Source: Variovorax paradoxus B4 (GTDB lineage: Bacteria > Pseudomonadota > Gammaproteobacteria > Burkholderiales > Burkholderiaceae_C). Taken from it: 64,000 bases of DNA. The stretch is from assembly GCF_000463015.1 (NCBI RefSeq), contig NC_022247.1, positions 620,001 through 684,000 of the forward strand. The letters run 5' to 3'. A model generated the notes under the pieces. The model saw only the letters and a program-made list of their open reading frames with translations. It did no database searches and had not been told where the DNA came from. Of this stretch, positions 47,391 to 56,749 are shown piece by piece. Numbering within the stretch: position 1 is the first letter of the stretch; every line of letters begins with the position of its first letter. The position numbers and the translations under genes are program-made.

Positions 47391-50120
47391 ATGAGTGAAA
47401 TCAGTCGCACCGCCCTTTTCGGCAAGCTCAACTCGCTGGCCTACAAGGCCATCGAAGGCGCCACGGTGTTCTGCAAGATGCGGGGCAATCCGTACGTGGA
47501 ACTGGAGCACTGGTTCGCCCAGCTGCTGCAGGCGCAAGACTCCGACCTGCATCGCGTGATCCAGCACTACGGCCTCGACGTCTCCGTGATCGCCAAGGAC
47601 ATGACGGCCGCACTCGACCGCCTGCCACGCGGCGCCACCGCCATCAGCGACTTCTCCCCGCACATCGAGAACGCCATCGAACGCGCCTGGACCTATGCCA
47701 CGCTGCAGTTCGGCGAGGCGCAGGTGCGCACCGGCTACATCCTGGTGGGCATGCTGAAGACGCAGAGCCTGCGCAATCCGCTGTTCGGCCTGTCCAGGCA
47801 GTTCGAGAAGATCAAGGTCGAGGACCTGGCCGACAACTTCGTGAAGATTTGCGACGCCTCGCCCGAATCGCAGATGCGCGCGCAGGACGGCACCGGCATG
47901 GGCAGCGGCGCACCGGGCGAAGACTCGGGCGCCATGGCACCCGCCGCCATGGGCAAGGGCGATGCGCTCAAGAAGTTCGCGGTCGACCTCACCGAGAAGG
48001 CCAGGAAGGGCGAGATGGACCCGATCACCGGGCGCGACGAGGAGATCCGCCAGATCGTCGACATCCTGATGCGCCGCCGCCAGAACAATCCGCTGCTGAC
48101 GGGCGAGGCCGGCGTCGGCAAGACGGCCGTGGTCGAAGGTTTCGCGCAGCGGCTCGCACGCGGCGACGTGCCGCCGCAGCTGAAGGACGTGAAGCTGCTC
48201 ACGCTCGACATCGGCCTGCTGCAGGCCGGCGCCAGCATGAAGGGCGAGTTCGAGCAGCGCCTGCGCCAGGTGATCGACGAGGTGCAGAGCTCGCCGACGC
48301 CCATCATTCTCTTCATCGACGAGATCCACACGCTCGTGGGTGCGGGCGGCGCGGCCGGCACCGGCGATGCGGCCAACCTGCTGAAGCCGGCGCTGGCGCG
48401 CGGCAACCTGCGCACCATCGGCGCCACCACCTGGGCCGAGTACAAGAAGTACATCGAGAAAGACCCGGCGCTGACAAGGCGCTTCCAGGTCGTGCAGGTG
48501 CCCGAGCCCGACGAGGTGAAGGCCATCCTGATGCTGCGCGGCGTGGCCAGCGTGCTCGAGAAGCACCACCGCGTGCAGCTGCTCGACGAGGCCATCGAGG
48601 CGGCCGTGAAGCTGAGCCACCGCTACATTCCCGCGCGCCAATTGCCCGACAAGGCCGTGAGCCTGCTCGACACGGCGTGCGCGCGCGTGGCCGTGTCGCA
48701 GCACGCCACGCCGCCCGAGGTGGAGGACTGCATGCGCCGCATCGAGGGGCTCACGGTCGAGCAGGAGATCATCGGCCGCGAGGAAGCCATCGGCATCGAC
48801 GTGACCAAGCGCGCGGTGCAGGTGGCGGCGCTGCTGCTGGAATCGAATGGGCAGCTGGAAACGCTCAACGCCCGCTGGAAGGAAGAGAAGGGGCTGGTCG
48901 ATCGGTTGCTCGAATTGCGTGCGAAGCTGCGGGCGGGGAACAAGCCGGTGGATGCGGCGTCCACCGAGGGTGAGGCGAAGGCCGACGTGCCCCCACCCCA
49001 ACCCTCTCCCGGCGGGGGAGGGAGCGAAGACCGGGCCGCGCTGCTCGAAGAGCTGCATGCGCTGCAGGCCAAGATCCATGCGGTGCAGGGCGAATCGCCG
49101 CTGATCCTGCCTTCGGTCGACGAGCAGGCCGTGGCCTCGGTGGTGGCCGACTGGACCGGCATTCCCGTCGGCCGCATGGTCAAGAACGAAGTCGAGGCGG
49201 TGCTCAAGCTCGCCGACACGCTCAACCAGCGCGTCATCGGCCAGAAGCACGGCCTGGAGATGATCGCGCGGCGCATTCAAACGTCTCGCGCGCGGCTGGA
49301 CAACCCGCAAAAGCCGATCGGCGTGTTCATGCTGTGCGGCACCTCGGGCGTGGGCAAGACCGAGACCGCACTGGCACTGGCCGAGGCCCTGTACGGCGGC
49401 GAGCAGAACATCATCACCATCAACATGAGCGAATTCCAGGAGGCGCATACCGTCTCCACGCTCAAGGGCGCGCCGCCAGGCTACGTGGGCTACGGCGAAG
49501 GCGGCATCCTGACCGAGGCCGTGCGCCGCCGGCCCTACAGCGTGGTGCTGCTCGACGAGGTCGAGAAAGCCCACCCCGACGTGCACGAGATCTTCTTCCA
49601 GGTGTTCGACAAGGGCTGGATGGAAGACGGCGAGGGCCGCATGATCGATTTCAAGAACACGATCATCCTGCTCACCACCAACGCCGGCAGCGAGCTCGTG
49701 ATGAGCATGTGCCGCGACCCCGAGCTGCTGCCCGATTCGAACGCACTGGCCGATGCGCTGAAGGCGCCGCTCATGAAAGTGTTCCCACCTGCGCTGCTGG
49801 GCCGCATCGTCACCATTCCCTACTACCCGCTCTCGCCGGACATGATGAAGAAGATCGTGCGGCTGCAGCTGGGCCGCATCAAGAAGCGCGTGGAGACCAA
49901 CCACGGCGTGCCCTTCGAGTACAGCGACGCGGTGGTCGACCAGGTGGTTGCGCGCTGCCAGGATCCGGAGTCGGGCGGGCGCGTGATCGACGCGATCCTG
50001 ACCAACACGGTGCTGCCAACGATTTCTGTCGAGTACCTGCAGCGGCTGGCCTCGGGCGGCGAGATCCGCCGCGTCGCGCTGGATGTGAAGGATGCCGACT
50101 TCACCTACGCATTCGACTGA
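47391..50120 (+). CDS. clpV: Type VI secretion AAA+ ATPase ClpV (TssH)
   Basis: A 909-residue ClpB/Hsp104-type ATPase that unfolds contracted TssB/TssC sheath. The N domain (1-160) opens RTALFGKLNSLAYKAIEGA. AAA1 has Walker A TGEAGVGKTAVVEG near 240 and LFIDEIHTL; AAA2 has CGTSGVGKTETALALAEAL near 650 and LLDEVEKAHPDV. The middle coiled coil (about 490-570) is interrupted by a Pro/Gly-rich insert (PPPQPSPGGGGS, about 534-545) encoded by a GC-rich repeat. CGGAG precedes the ATG at 47391. It is the last clear core gene of the operon before the VgrG region. Confidence 0.96.
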   Translation: MSEISRTALFGKLNSLAYKAIEGATVFCKMRGNPYVELEHWFAQLLQAQDSDLHRVIQHYGLDVSVIAKDMTAALDRLPRGATAISDFSPHIENAIERAWTYATLQFGEAQVRTGYILVGMLKTQSLRNPLFGLSRQFEKIKVEDLADNFVKICDASPESQMRAQDGTGMGSGAPGEDSGAMAPAAMGKGDALKKFAVDLTEKARKGEMDPITGRDEEIRQIVDILMRRRQNNPLLTGEAGVGKTAVVEGFAQRLARGDVPPQLKDVKLLTLDIGLLQAGASMKGEFEQRLRQVIDEVQSSPTPIILFIDEIHTLVGAGGAAGTGDAANLLKPALARGNLRTIGATTWAEYKKYIEKDPALTRRFQVVQVPEPDEVKAILMLRGVASVLEKHHRVQLLDEAIEAAVKLSHRYIPARQLPDKAVSLLDTACARVAVSQHATPPEVEDCMRRIEGLTVEQEIIGREEAIGIDVTKRAVQVAALLLESNGQLETLNARWKEEKGLVDRLLELRAKLRAGNKPVDAASTEGEAKADVPPPQPSPGGGGSEDRAALLEELHALQAKIHAVQGESPLILPSVDEQAVASVVADWTGIPVGRMVKNEVEAVLKLADTLNQRVIGQKHGLEMIARRIQTSRARLDNPQKPIGVFMLCGTSGVGKTETALALAEALYGGEQNIITINMSEFQEAHTVSTLKGAPPGYVGYGEGGILTEAVRRRPYSVVLLDEVEKAHPDVHEIFFQVFDKGWMEDGEGRMIDFKNTIILLTTNAGSELVMSMCRDPELLPDSNALADALKAPLMKVFPPALLGRIVTIPYYPLSPDMMKKIVRLQLGRIKKRVETNHGVPFEYSDAVVDQVVARCQDPESGGRVIDAILTNTVLPTISVEYLQRLASGGEIRRVALDVKDADFTYAFD
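48987..49026. repeat. GC-rich repeat embedded in the clpV coding sequence
   Basis: GTGCCCCCACCCCAACCCTC followed by CCGGCGGGGGAGGGAGCG is the same type of C-rich/G-rich unit found before the caspase gene at 39018-39055. Here it is read in frame and encodes the Pro/Gly insert in the middle coiled coil of ClpV. Confidence 0.7.
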
Positions 50121-50145
50121 GCAACTGCGCATCAAGAGTAAAAAA

Positions 50146-53043
50146 ATGGCCGATCACGAGTTCCGCATAGAGACAGATTCACCCGCCAAGGACGACCTGA
50201 TGTTCTGGCGCATCGTGGGCCACGAGGCGCTGGCGCGCCCGTCGGCCTACGAGCTCACGGTGCTGTCGAAGAACAAGGCGCTCGATGCCAAGGACATTCT
50301 CGGCCGTGCCTTCGACGTGGTCATCCAGTTCCAGGACAAGGACGGCGGCATGCACGAGCGCCACTGCCAGGGCCACGCGGTGCGCTTCGTGCGCGCGGGG
50401 CATGTGGGCCGGCACTTCGAATACCGCATCACGCTGCGCTCCTGGTTCTGGCTGCTCACCAAGCGCACCAACTCGCGCATCCTGCAGGACAAGAAGGTGC
50501 TCGAAGTGCTCGATGCGGTGTTCGAAGACAGCCCGATCAAGCGCTTCAAGAAGACCAAGGCCGGCAACGTCATCGGCACCCATACGCCCCGGCGCTACTG
50601 CGTGCAGCATCAGGAGAACGACTACCAGTTTCTCTCGCGCCTGCTCGAGGACGAAGGCATCTACTACTGGTTCGATTCGCACGATGCGCCCGGCACCATG
50701 CACCTGTCGGACGCCAGCGACCTGGCGCACGACAAGCTGCCGGTGGAAGGCACGCTGCGCTATGCGGCCAGCGATGCGAGCGAGGCGCGCTACAACGAGA
50801 TCTCGCGCTGGGTGAGTTCGCGCCAGTTCGACACCGGCAAGCAGGCCTCGCGCGACAGCGACTTCAAGGCGATCAAGAAGAAGCTGGGTGCCGTCATCGA
50901 TGCGAAGGACGACCACGAGCTGGCCGACTTCGAGGAGTTCGAGTTTCCCGGCGGCTACTTCACCGGAGAGGATGGAGACAATCGCACCAAGCTGCGCGGC
51001 GACGAGCTCAACGCCCGCCGCGACCGCCACTGGGCGCTGACCACCTGGCCCGACGTGACGGCCGGGCGCAGCTTCAAGTTCGAGGGCGATCCCGACGGCA
51101 CGCGCGACGGCGACTACGTCATCGCGGCCTGCACCTTCATGGCCAGCCACCCCGGCTATGAAAGCGTGGGCGCCGGCACAGCCGTTCCGCAGGACCTGCG
51201 CACGGCGTTGGCCGGCGTGCTGCGCGACGATGCGGTGAACGCCGACACGCTGCAGGTTCTGGAAGACCTGATCGCCAGCACGCCGATGCTCAGCACCTCG
51301 CAGCCGGGCACCAGCGCCTTCCTGATCACCGCGATCCCGATGGAGCGCGCCTATCGTCCGCCGCGCCTCACGCCGCGCGTGACCATGCCCGGGCCGCAGA
51401 CGGCCATCGTGGTCGGCCCCGCGGGCGACGAGCTGCACGTGGACGACCATGGCCGCGTCAAGGTGCACTTCCACTGGGACCGCTACGACGAGAGCAACGA
51501 GAAGTCGACCTGCTGGGTGCGCGTGTCGCAGCCCTGGGGCGGCAAGGGCTGGGGCGGGTATTTCATTCCACGCATCGGCCAGGAGGTGATCGTCGACTTC
51601 CTGAACGGCGACCCTGACCGCCCGATCATCGTGGGCCGCGTCTACAACGACGATCAGCCCATTCCCTACAAGTCGCCCACGCAGAGCGGCTTCAAGACCC
51701 GCTCCACGCCAGGCGGTGGTCCCGCGAACTACAACGAGATCATGTTCGAGGACAAGAAGGGGGAGGAGAACATCAACATCCACGCCGAGCTGGACATGAG
51801 CCGCAGTGTGGAGCGCGACGACTCGACGACGGTGGACAGGGATCAGTCGGTGACCGTCAAGCGCGACCAGACCCTGCACGTCGACCGCGACCGCAAGAGC
51901 ACGGTGACGCGCAACGAGACCACCATGGTGGTGGTGGACCAGAAGAACACGGTCAAGGGCAACCAGAACAACCAGGTGGTGGGCAACCGCGACACCTTCA
52001 TCGACAGCAACGACATGCTGAAGGTGACGGGCACCGGCACCCACGAGGTGGTCGGCGCGCGCAGCGATATCTCGCGCGCCGGCGAGACGCGCACCGTGAC
52101 CGGCGACCAGACGATCAACGTGAGCGGCAACGTGACCTACAAGGCCGCGAAGATGAGCTTCGAGGCCGGCCACATCGACTGGATGGTTACCGGCTCCAGC
52201 TCCAAGTACATCACCGTGCCCACCGGCCCGCTGGCCCTGATGGCCAACAAGATCAAGCTGATGAGCAACACCGGCATCGAGTTGATGGCGGTGGGGAGCA
52301 TCGACCAGACGTCCGTGGGCTCCAACACCACCGTTCTCGGGCCCAATACCAGCGGCTACATCGGCAACAACTCCGAGGCGAACCTGGGCATCACGAGCTC
52401 CACCTTCATGGGGCTGAGCATCGAGAACGCGGTGTCGTTGGCGATGAGCAACTTCATCGGCGTGTCGATCGAGAACGCGCTGGCCGTCAAGCTCATCAAC
52501 TGCGCGGCACCGGAGATCAAGGCCATCTCCACCGCCGACGTGAACCTGACGCCGCTGAAGGTCATCAGCCCGGGCGGCGCCGGCGGACCCGCCTATGCCG
52601 CCGCGGTGGCTGGCGTCATAGGCCTGGTAGCCGGCGTAGGCACCGGGATCAAGGGCATCGGCGACACGCTGACGCAGTATGAGCAGGCGGCCGGCAAGCT
52701 GGAGGACGCTGCAGCCGAGGCGGAACAGGCGGACTTGCCGGGGCTGGCAGGCCGGCTCTCGCAGCTGGCGAGGATCACGCGCGACAGGCGCTCGCAGGGC
52801 GCGGCGGCGGCGTACACAGGTGCGGCCGGGGCGTTCATTCCGATCACCTTGCCGTTGACACTGGCCATGGGCGCGCTGGGAGCGGCCGCCGCCGCCACCG
52901 ACGACCACGGTGCCGAAGCGCTGGGCGAGAGAAGCCCCACCAACGCGGACGGAACGAGTACCAGCAGCTACCGCGAGAGGGGAACGCCCTGGACACCGCC
53001 CACCGGTTCGGGCTCCGGTGGTGGCTCCGGCAGCGGTTCGTAG
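50146..53043 (+). CDS. vgrG: VgrG spike protein 1 with hydrophobic C-terminal extension
   Basis: A 965-residue T6SS spike protein. The gp27-like part (about 1-400) includes FWRIVGHEALARPSAYELTVLSK and DEGIYYWFDSHDAPGTM; the gp5-like OB fold follows (VDDHGRVKVHFHWDRYD, SCWVRVSQPWGGKGWGG, QEVIVDFLNGDPDRPIIVGRVYN). The spike region (about 570-780) carries VTVKRDQTLHVDRDR- and TVTGDQTINV-type beta-helix strands. The last 180 residues are not VgrG: two hydrophobic segments (AAAVAGVIGLVAGVGTGI and ITLPLTLAMGALGAAAAA) flank a charged helix, ending in a Gly/Ser tail. It may be an evolved VgrG with a membrane-active tail, or an adaptor. Confidence 0.95.
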   Translation: MADHEFRIETDSPAKDDLMFWRIVGHEALARPSAYELTVLSKNKALDAKDILGRAFDVVIQFQDKDGGMHERHCQGHAVRFVRAGHVGRHFEYRITLRSWFWLLTKRTNSRILQDKKVLEVLDAVFEDSPIKRFKKTKAGNVIGTHTPRRYCVQHQENDYQFLSRLLEDEGIYYWFDSHDAPGTMHLSDASDLAHDKLPVEGTLRYAASDASEARYNEISRWVSSRQFDTGKQASRDSDFKAIKKKLGAVIDAKDDHELADFEEFEFPGGYFTGEDGDNRTKLRGDELNARRDRHWALTTWPDVTAGRSFKFEGDPDGTRDGDYVIAACTFMASHPGYESVGAGTAVPQDLRTALAGVLRDDAVNADTLQVLEDLIASTPMLSTSQPGTSAFLITAIPMERAYRPPRLTPRVTMPGPQTAIVVGPAGDELHVDDHGRVKVHFHWDRYDESNEKSTCWVRVSQPWGGKGWGGYFIPRIGQEVIVDFLNGDPDRPIIVGRVYNDDQPIPYKSPTQSGFKTRSTPGGGPANYNEIMFEDKKGEENINIHAELDMSRSVERDDSTTVDRDQSVTVKRDQTLHVDRDRKSTVTRNETTMVVVDQKNTVKGNQNNQVVGNRDTFIDSNDMLKVTGTGTHEVVGARSDISRAGETRTVTGDQTINVSGNVTYKAAKMSFEAGHIDWMVTGSSSKYITVPTGPLALMANKIKLMSNTGIELMAVGSIDQTSVGSNTTVLGPNTSGYIGNNSEANLGITSSTFMGLSIENAVSLAMSNFIGVSIENALAVKLINCAAPEIKAISTADVNLTPLKVISPGGAGGPAYAAAVAGVIGLVAGVGTGIKGIGDTLTQYEQAAGKLEDAAAEAEQADLPGLAGRLSQLARITRDRRSQGAAAAYTGAAGAFIPITLPLTLAMGALGAAAAATDDHGAEALGERSPTNADGTSTSSYRERGTPWTPPTGSGSGGGSGSGS

Positions 53044-53064
53044 GCACGAAAGCAGCACACGGTC

Positions 53065-55659
53065 ATGCAGATCCTCAAACCCCAGGCGCTCGGCCTGTCG
53101 ACGCGCCCCATCGAATTTCGCAAGCGCTTCGGCCTGAGCATCAGCGCCTGCCTGCACCTGCCGTTCGCCCAGGCGGAGCGCGGTACGGTCTGGGCCGAGC
53201 AATCGATGTGGTCCTTCCTGGCCAAGGAAATGGCCCAGCCGCTGATCGACGAAGGCGTGGCCAAGCTCACGCCGGAGTTCCTGGTGCATGGCAAGGCGTT
53301 TCCGCCTCCGGGCCAACCTGCCGGCTGTGCCGTGCGGGCGCGATTCGGCACGCGAGAGAAGACACTCCTGGTGCTGGGAGACCGCTACTGGGATGGCGCC
53401 AACCCGAGCGAGGCCCGGCCCTTCGAGGAAATGCCTGTCGACTGGTCCAGGGCCTATGGCGGAGCGGACTTTCCTCTCAACCCCGGCGGACGCGGCCGGG
53501 AGAGAGTCGAAGGCATGGCCTGGCTGCCCAACATCGAACTGCCGCATGACCGCCTGCTGCGGCCCGACCAGGCCATCACGCCGGCGGGCATGGGCGCGCT
53601 GGACGTGATGCATCCGCAGCGCGTGCAGTATCGCGGAACCTACGATGCCGACTACCTGAAGCTGCACGCGCCGGGGTTCGCGCCGGACGCCGACTGGCGC
53701 TACTTCAACCTGGCGCCGCCCGACCAGTGGATGGATGCGCCGCTTGCCGGTGACGAGCCGTTCTCGTTCGAGAACATGCATCCGCAGAAGCGGTCGATCG
53801 AGGGTCGCCTGCCGGGCCTGAAGGCGCGGGTCTTCGTCGGCTACGCGATGGCCGCCGGCGAGCCCAAGGTACGCGAAGTGCCGCTGCGCCTTACGACGGT
53901 GTGGTTCTTTCCGCATGCGGAGCGCTGCATCGCGATCTTCCAGGGCCTGGCCGAGGTCGGCACCGACGACGGCTCCGACGTGGTCAGCCTCCTGGGCGCG
54001 GTCGAGCGCGTGGGCGAGCCGCGATCCGATGCGCACTACCTGGAGGCCAGGGCGAAACGTGCGGACCCGGAGATGGGCGCGGTCTACTCGATCATCGACA
54101 GCGATCTTCTGCCCGAGGGCATCGACACCGCGGATCCCGATGTGGAGGCCGCGAAGGAGCCTTTCGCCATCGACGGCCTGCAGGCCGAGACGCAGCGGTA
54201 CAGGGCAGAGCTCGACGTGGAGATCGCGCGTGAGAAGGCCATTGCCATGGGCCAGGACCCCGACGCGCTGGGCATCCGCATGCCGGCGCGCGAAACCGTG
54301 CCTACCGGCGACGCATTGCCGGCCTACCTGGCCAAGCAGATGAAGGAAGCCAAGGCGCAGCAGTGGGCGGCGGTCGAGGTGGCGGTCACCGCGATCGAGA
54401 AAGCACTGGCCATGGCAGACGAGAAGAAGGTAGACGTGGCCGCGCTGCAGCACCGCGGGCCGCCCCTGTACAACGCCGAGCGCCAGCTGGCCGAGATGCA
54501 GGCGCGGGCCAACGCAACGAGCAAGGCGATCGACCTCGGGTCCTTCTATCCGAAGCTGTGCCGCATCGAGGAGGCGCACCGCGTGGGCTATCTGCAGTCC
54601 GCGCACACGCAGCCGCCGGCGTTTGCGATGCCGCAGGAAGAGGCGCAGCGCCTGCGTGCGGAAATCGGACGCGCGCGTTCTCTCGGCATCCTGTTCTTCG
54701 CGGAGATCGACCTGACGGGCGCCGACCTGTCGGGGCTCGATCTGCGCGACATGAACTTCGAAGGCGCATGGCTCGAGAGCGCGAACCTCGCGGGCTCCAA
54801 TCTCTCGGGCGCCGACTTCTCGAGGGCGGTGCTGGCACATGCCAATCTCGAGGGAGTCATCGCGATAGGCACGAAGTTCGCTAGGGCCAATCTGGGCAGA
54901 GCCCGGTTCGCGGGCGGCGTGTTCGACGAATCCGATTTCTCCGAGACGATGCTGATGCATTGCGCCTTCGCGGATACCCAGATGCGGCGGGCCAACTTCG
55001 CCAAGGCCAATCTGCTCGAGACGACTTGGGGAAACGCCGACTGGAGTGCGGCGAAGCTCTCGGGCCAGGTCTTTCACAAGCTCGACCTGAGCGGCATGCG
55101 GTGGCCCGAGGCCGACCTGTCGGCATGCTGCTTCCTGGAGTCGCAGCTCCCGGGCGTCGACATGCAAGGCGCCACGCTGGCGAGCGCAACCTTCGTGACC
55201 TGCAACCTGGAGGGCGCCAGGCTGATGGGCGCGCACTGCACGGGGGCCGTCTTCGTCAAGGGATCGAGCCTTGCGGGGGCAGACATGAGCCAGGCCGACC
55301 TGCGCAACTTCAACATCGGGGCCGGCGACCTGCGCGGTGCAAAGCTGGTGCGCGCATTGCTGGATGGCGCCAATCTCTGCGAAGCCCGGCTCGACGAGGT
55401 CGATCTGCGGCTCGCGAGCGCCAAGGGCGCCCTGCTGCGCAAGGCCAGCTGTGCCCGCGCCTTGCTGTCGGGCGTGAACTTCAGCGACGCCATCTTCCAG
55501 TCGGCCGACCTGCGCGGCGCCGACCTTCGCCGCAGCAACCTGTTCGGCGCCGATCTCAGCCGCGTGCGGCTGGACGGATCGACCAGCTTTGACGGCGCCC
55601 TGCTCCAGCGCGCGCGCACCTGGCCGCGCCTGAGCCCAGAACAGCAGGCGGCCGCATGA
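53065..55659 (+). CDS. DUF2169 protein fused to pentapeptide repeats
   Basis: An 864-residue protein. Residues 1 to about 320 form a DUF2169 domain (SISACLHLPF, VLGDRYWDG, PVDWSRAYGGADFPLNPGGRG, MHPQKRSIEGRLPG), found beside vgrG genes and considered an effector-loading adaptor. A helical linker follows (about 360-500). From about 545 to 850 there are pentapeptide repeats of the A(D/N)LxG type (ADLSGLDLRDMNFEGAWLES and onward), forming a right-handed quadrilateral beta-helix. No signal peptide. It starts 21 bases after vgrG and overlaps the next gene by four bases, so it likely helps load cargo on VgrG1. Confidence 0.88.
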   Translation: MQILKPQALGLSTRPIEFRKRFGLSISACLHLPFAQAERGTVWAEQSMWSFLAKEMAQPLIDEGVAKLTPEFLVHGKAFPPPGQPAGCAVRARFGTREKTLLVLGDRYWDGANPSEARPFEEMPVDWSRAYGGADFPLNPGGRGRERVEGMAWLPNIELPHDRLLRPDQAITPAGMGALDVMHPQRVQYRGTYDADYLKLHAPGFAPDADWRYFNLAPPDQWMDAPLAGDEPFSFENMHPQKRSIEGRLPGLKARVFVGYAMAAGEPKVREVPLRLTTVWFFPHAERCIAIFQGLAEVGTDDGSDVVSLLGAVERVGEPRSDAHYLEARAKRADPEMGAVYSIIDSDLLPEGIDTADPDVEAAKEPFAIDGLQAETQRYRAELDVEIAREKAIAMGQDPDALGIRMPARETVPTGDALPAYLAKQMKEAKAQQWAAVEVAVTAIEKALAMADEKKVDVAALQHRGPPLYNAERQLAEMQARANATSKAIDLGSFYPKLCRIEEAHRVGYLQSAHTQPPAFAMPQEEAQRLRAEIGRARSLGILFFAEIDLTGADLSGLDLRDMNFEGAWLESANLAGSNLSGADFSRAVLAHANLEGVIAIGTKFARANLGRARFAGGVFDESDFSETMLMHCAFADTQMRRANFAKANLLETTWGNADWSAAKLSGQVFHKLDLSGMRWPEADLSACCFLESQLPGVDMQGATLASATFVTCNLEGARLMGAHCTGAVFVKGSSLAGADMSQADLRNFNIGAGDLRGAKLVRALLDGANLCEARLDEVDLRLASAKGALLRKASCARALLSGVNFSDAIFQSADLRGADLRRSNLFGADLSRVRLDGSTSFDGALLQRARTWPRLSPEQQAAA

Positions 55660-56708
55660 CGCCCAGGCTGCTGGCATTGGCAGTGTGCATGGGCGAGACA
55701 GTCGAAGGGCGCGATCTCGCCAAGGGCAGGTATGCCGGCCTCACGCTGGGCGGCGGCATCTTCTCGAACACGCGTCTGGCCGAAGCCGACCTTCGCGGTG
55801 CCGATCTGCGCGAGACCGTGTTCGAGCGATGCGACCTGCGCGGTGTGATCGCTTCGGGTGCGAACCTGCGCAAGGCCGTCTTCAACCAGTGTCTGCTGGA
55901 CCACGCGGACCTGCGCGGATGCAACCTGCATGGTGCGGTGTTCAGCGAGTGCGACATGGCACATGCCCAGCTCACCGATGCTTCGCTGTCGATGGCCACG
56001 GTGTCGCGCTGCAAGCTGGATCACGCGGGGCTGCGTGGGGCGCATTTCGGTTCCGCGGTGATCACCGGTTCGAGCCTTCTGGACGTGTGCGCGGACGACA
56101 CCCATTGGCCTTACACCACCATGGAGGCCTGCGACCTGACGCATCTGACCTGGCATGGTGCCCGGATGCTGCGCAACGTGTTCTTCAAGACATCGCTGAA
56201 GGGCAAGTCGTTCGCCGGGCTCGAACTCGAGGGCTGCCAGTTCACCGGCTCCGATCTTTCTGGTGCGGACTTCAGCGGCATCGTCTTGCGACAGTGCAAC
56301 TTTCAGGGCGCCACCCTCGACGGCGCGAAATTCACCAAGGCGGTGGCGCCGTCGACGATCTTCTGCCATGCCGTCGGTGAAGGCGTCGACTTCTCCGGCG
56401 CACGTCTGCGACAGGCGCTCTTTACCGGCGCTGCGTTGCCGGGCGCCCGTTTTTCCGACTGCGATCTGCACCAGACGCATTTCGCTGGCGCGAAGCTGCG
56501 CGGCGCCGACTTCACCGGCGCAGATCTGACCTATGCCGACTTCCGGCACGCCGACCTCGGCGACGCCGACCTGCGCCGCTCCCGACTCATGCGCACCGTG
56601 CTGCACGGCGCCAATACCGAGAACGCGCAGATGACCGACCGCGCGAGCGCCATCGAGTCCGACCCGGAACTGGCCGCAGCCGAACGCTGGCAGCCGTTGC
56701 TCGCCTAA
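55656..56708 (+). CDS. Pentapeptide repeat protein
   Basis: A 350-residue protein made almost entirely of pentapeptide repeats from about residue 22 to 330 (RLAEADLRGADLRETVFERC, LDHADLRGCNLHGAV, GADFTGADLTYADFRHADLG). Its ATG overlaps the stop of the preceding DUF2169-pentapeptide fusion, suggesting a split or duplicated partner in the same assembly. It lacks a signal peptide. Pentapeptide proteins can mimic DNA or form rigid scaffolds; here a scaffold or adaptor role in effector delivery fits the neighbours better than gyrase protection. Confidence 0.85.
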   Translation: MTPRLLALAVCMGETVEGRDLAKGRYAGLTLGGGIFSNTRLAEADLRGADLRETVFERCDLRGVIASGANLRKAVFNQCLLDHADLRGCNLHGAVFSECDMAHAQLTDASLSMATVSRCKLDHAGLRGAHFGSAVITGSSLLDVCADDTHWPYTTMEACDLTHLTWHGARMLRNVFFKTSLKGKSFAGLELEGCQFTGSDLSGADFSGIVLRQCNFQGATLDGAKFTKAVAPSTIFCHAVGEGVDFSGARLRQALFTGAALPGARFSDCDLHQTHFAGAKLRGADFTGADLTYADFRHADLGDADLRRSRLMRTVLHGANTENAQMTDRASAIESDPELAAAERWQPLLA

Positions 56709-56749
56709 ACGGCGCCCGGATGACCATCAGAAACGAAAGGATTGCAGAG

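Noticed and set aside
50179..55677. An 1832-codon minus-strand open frame opposite vgrG1 and the DUF2169 gene
   Set aside because: It spans several real plus-strand genes, has no start signal and encodes low-complexity sequence produced by GC codon bias.
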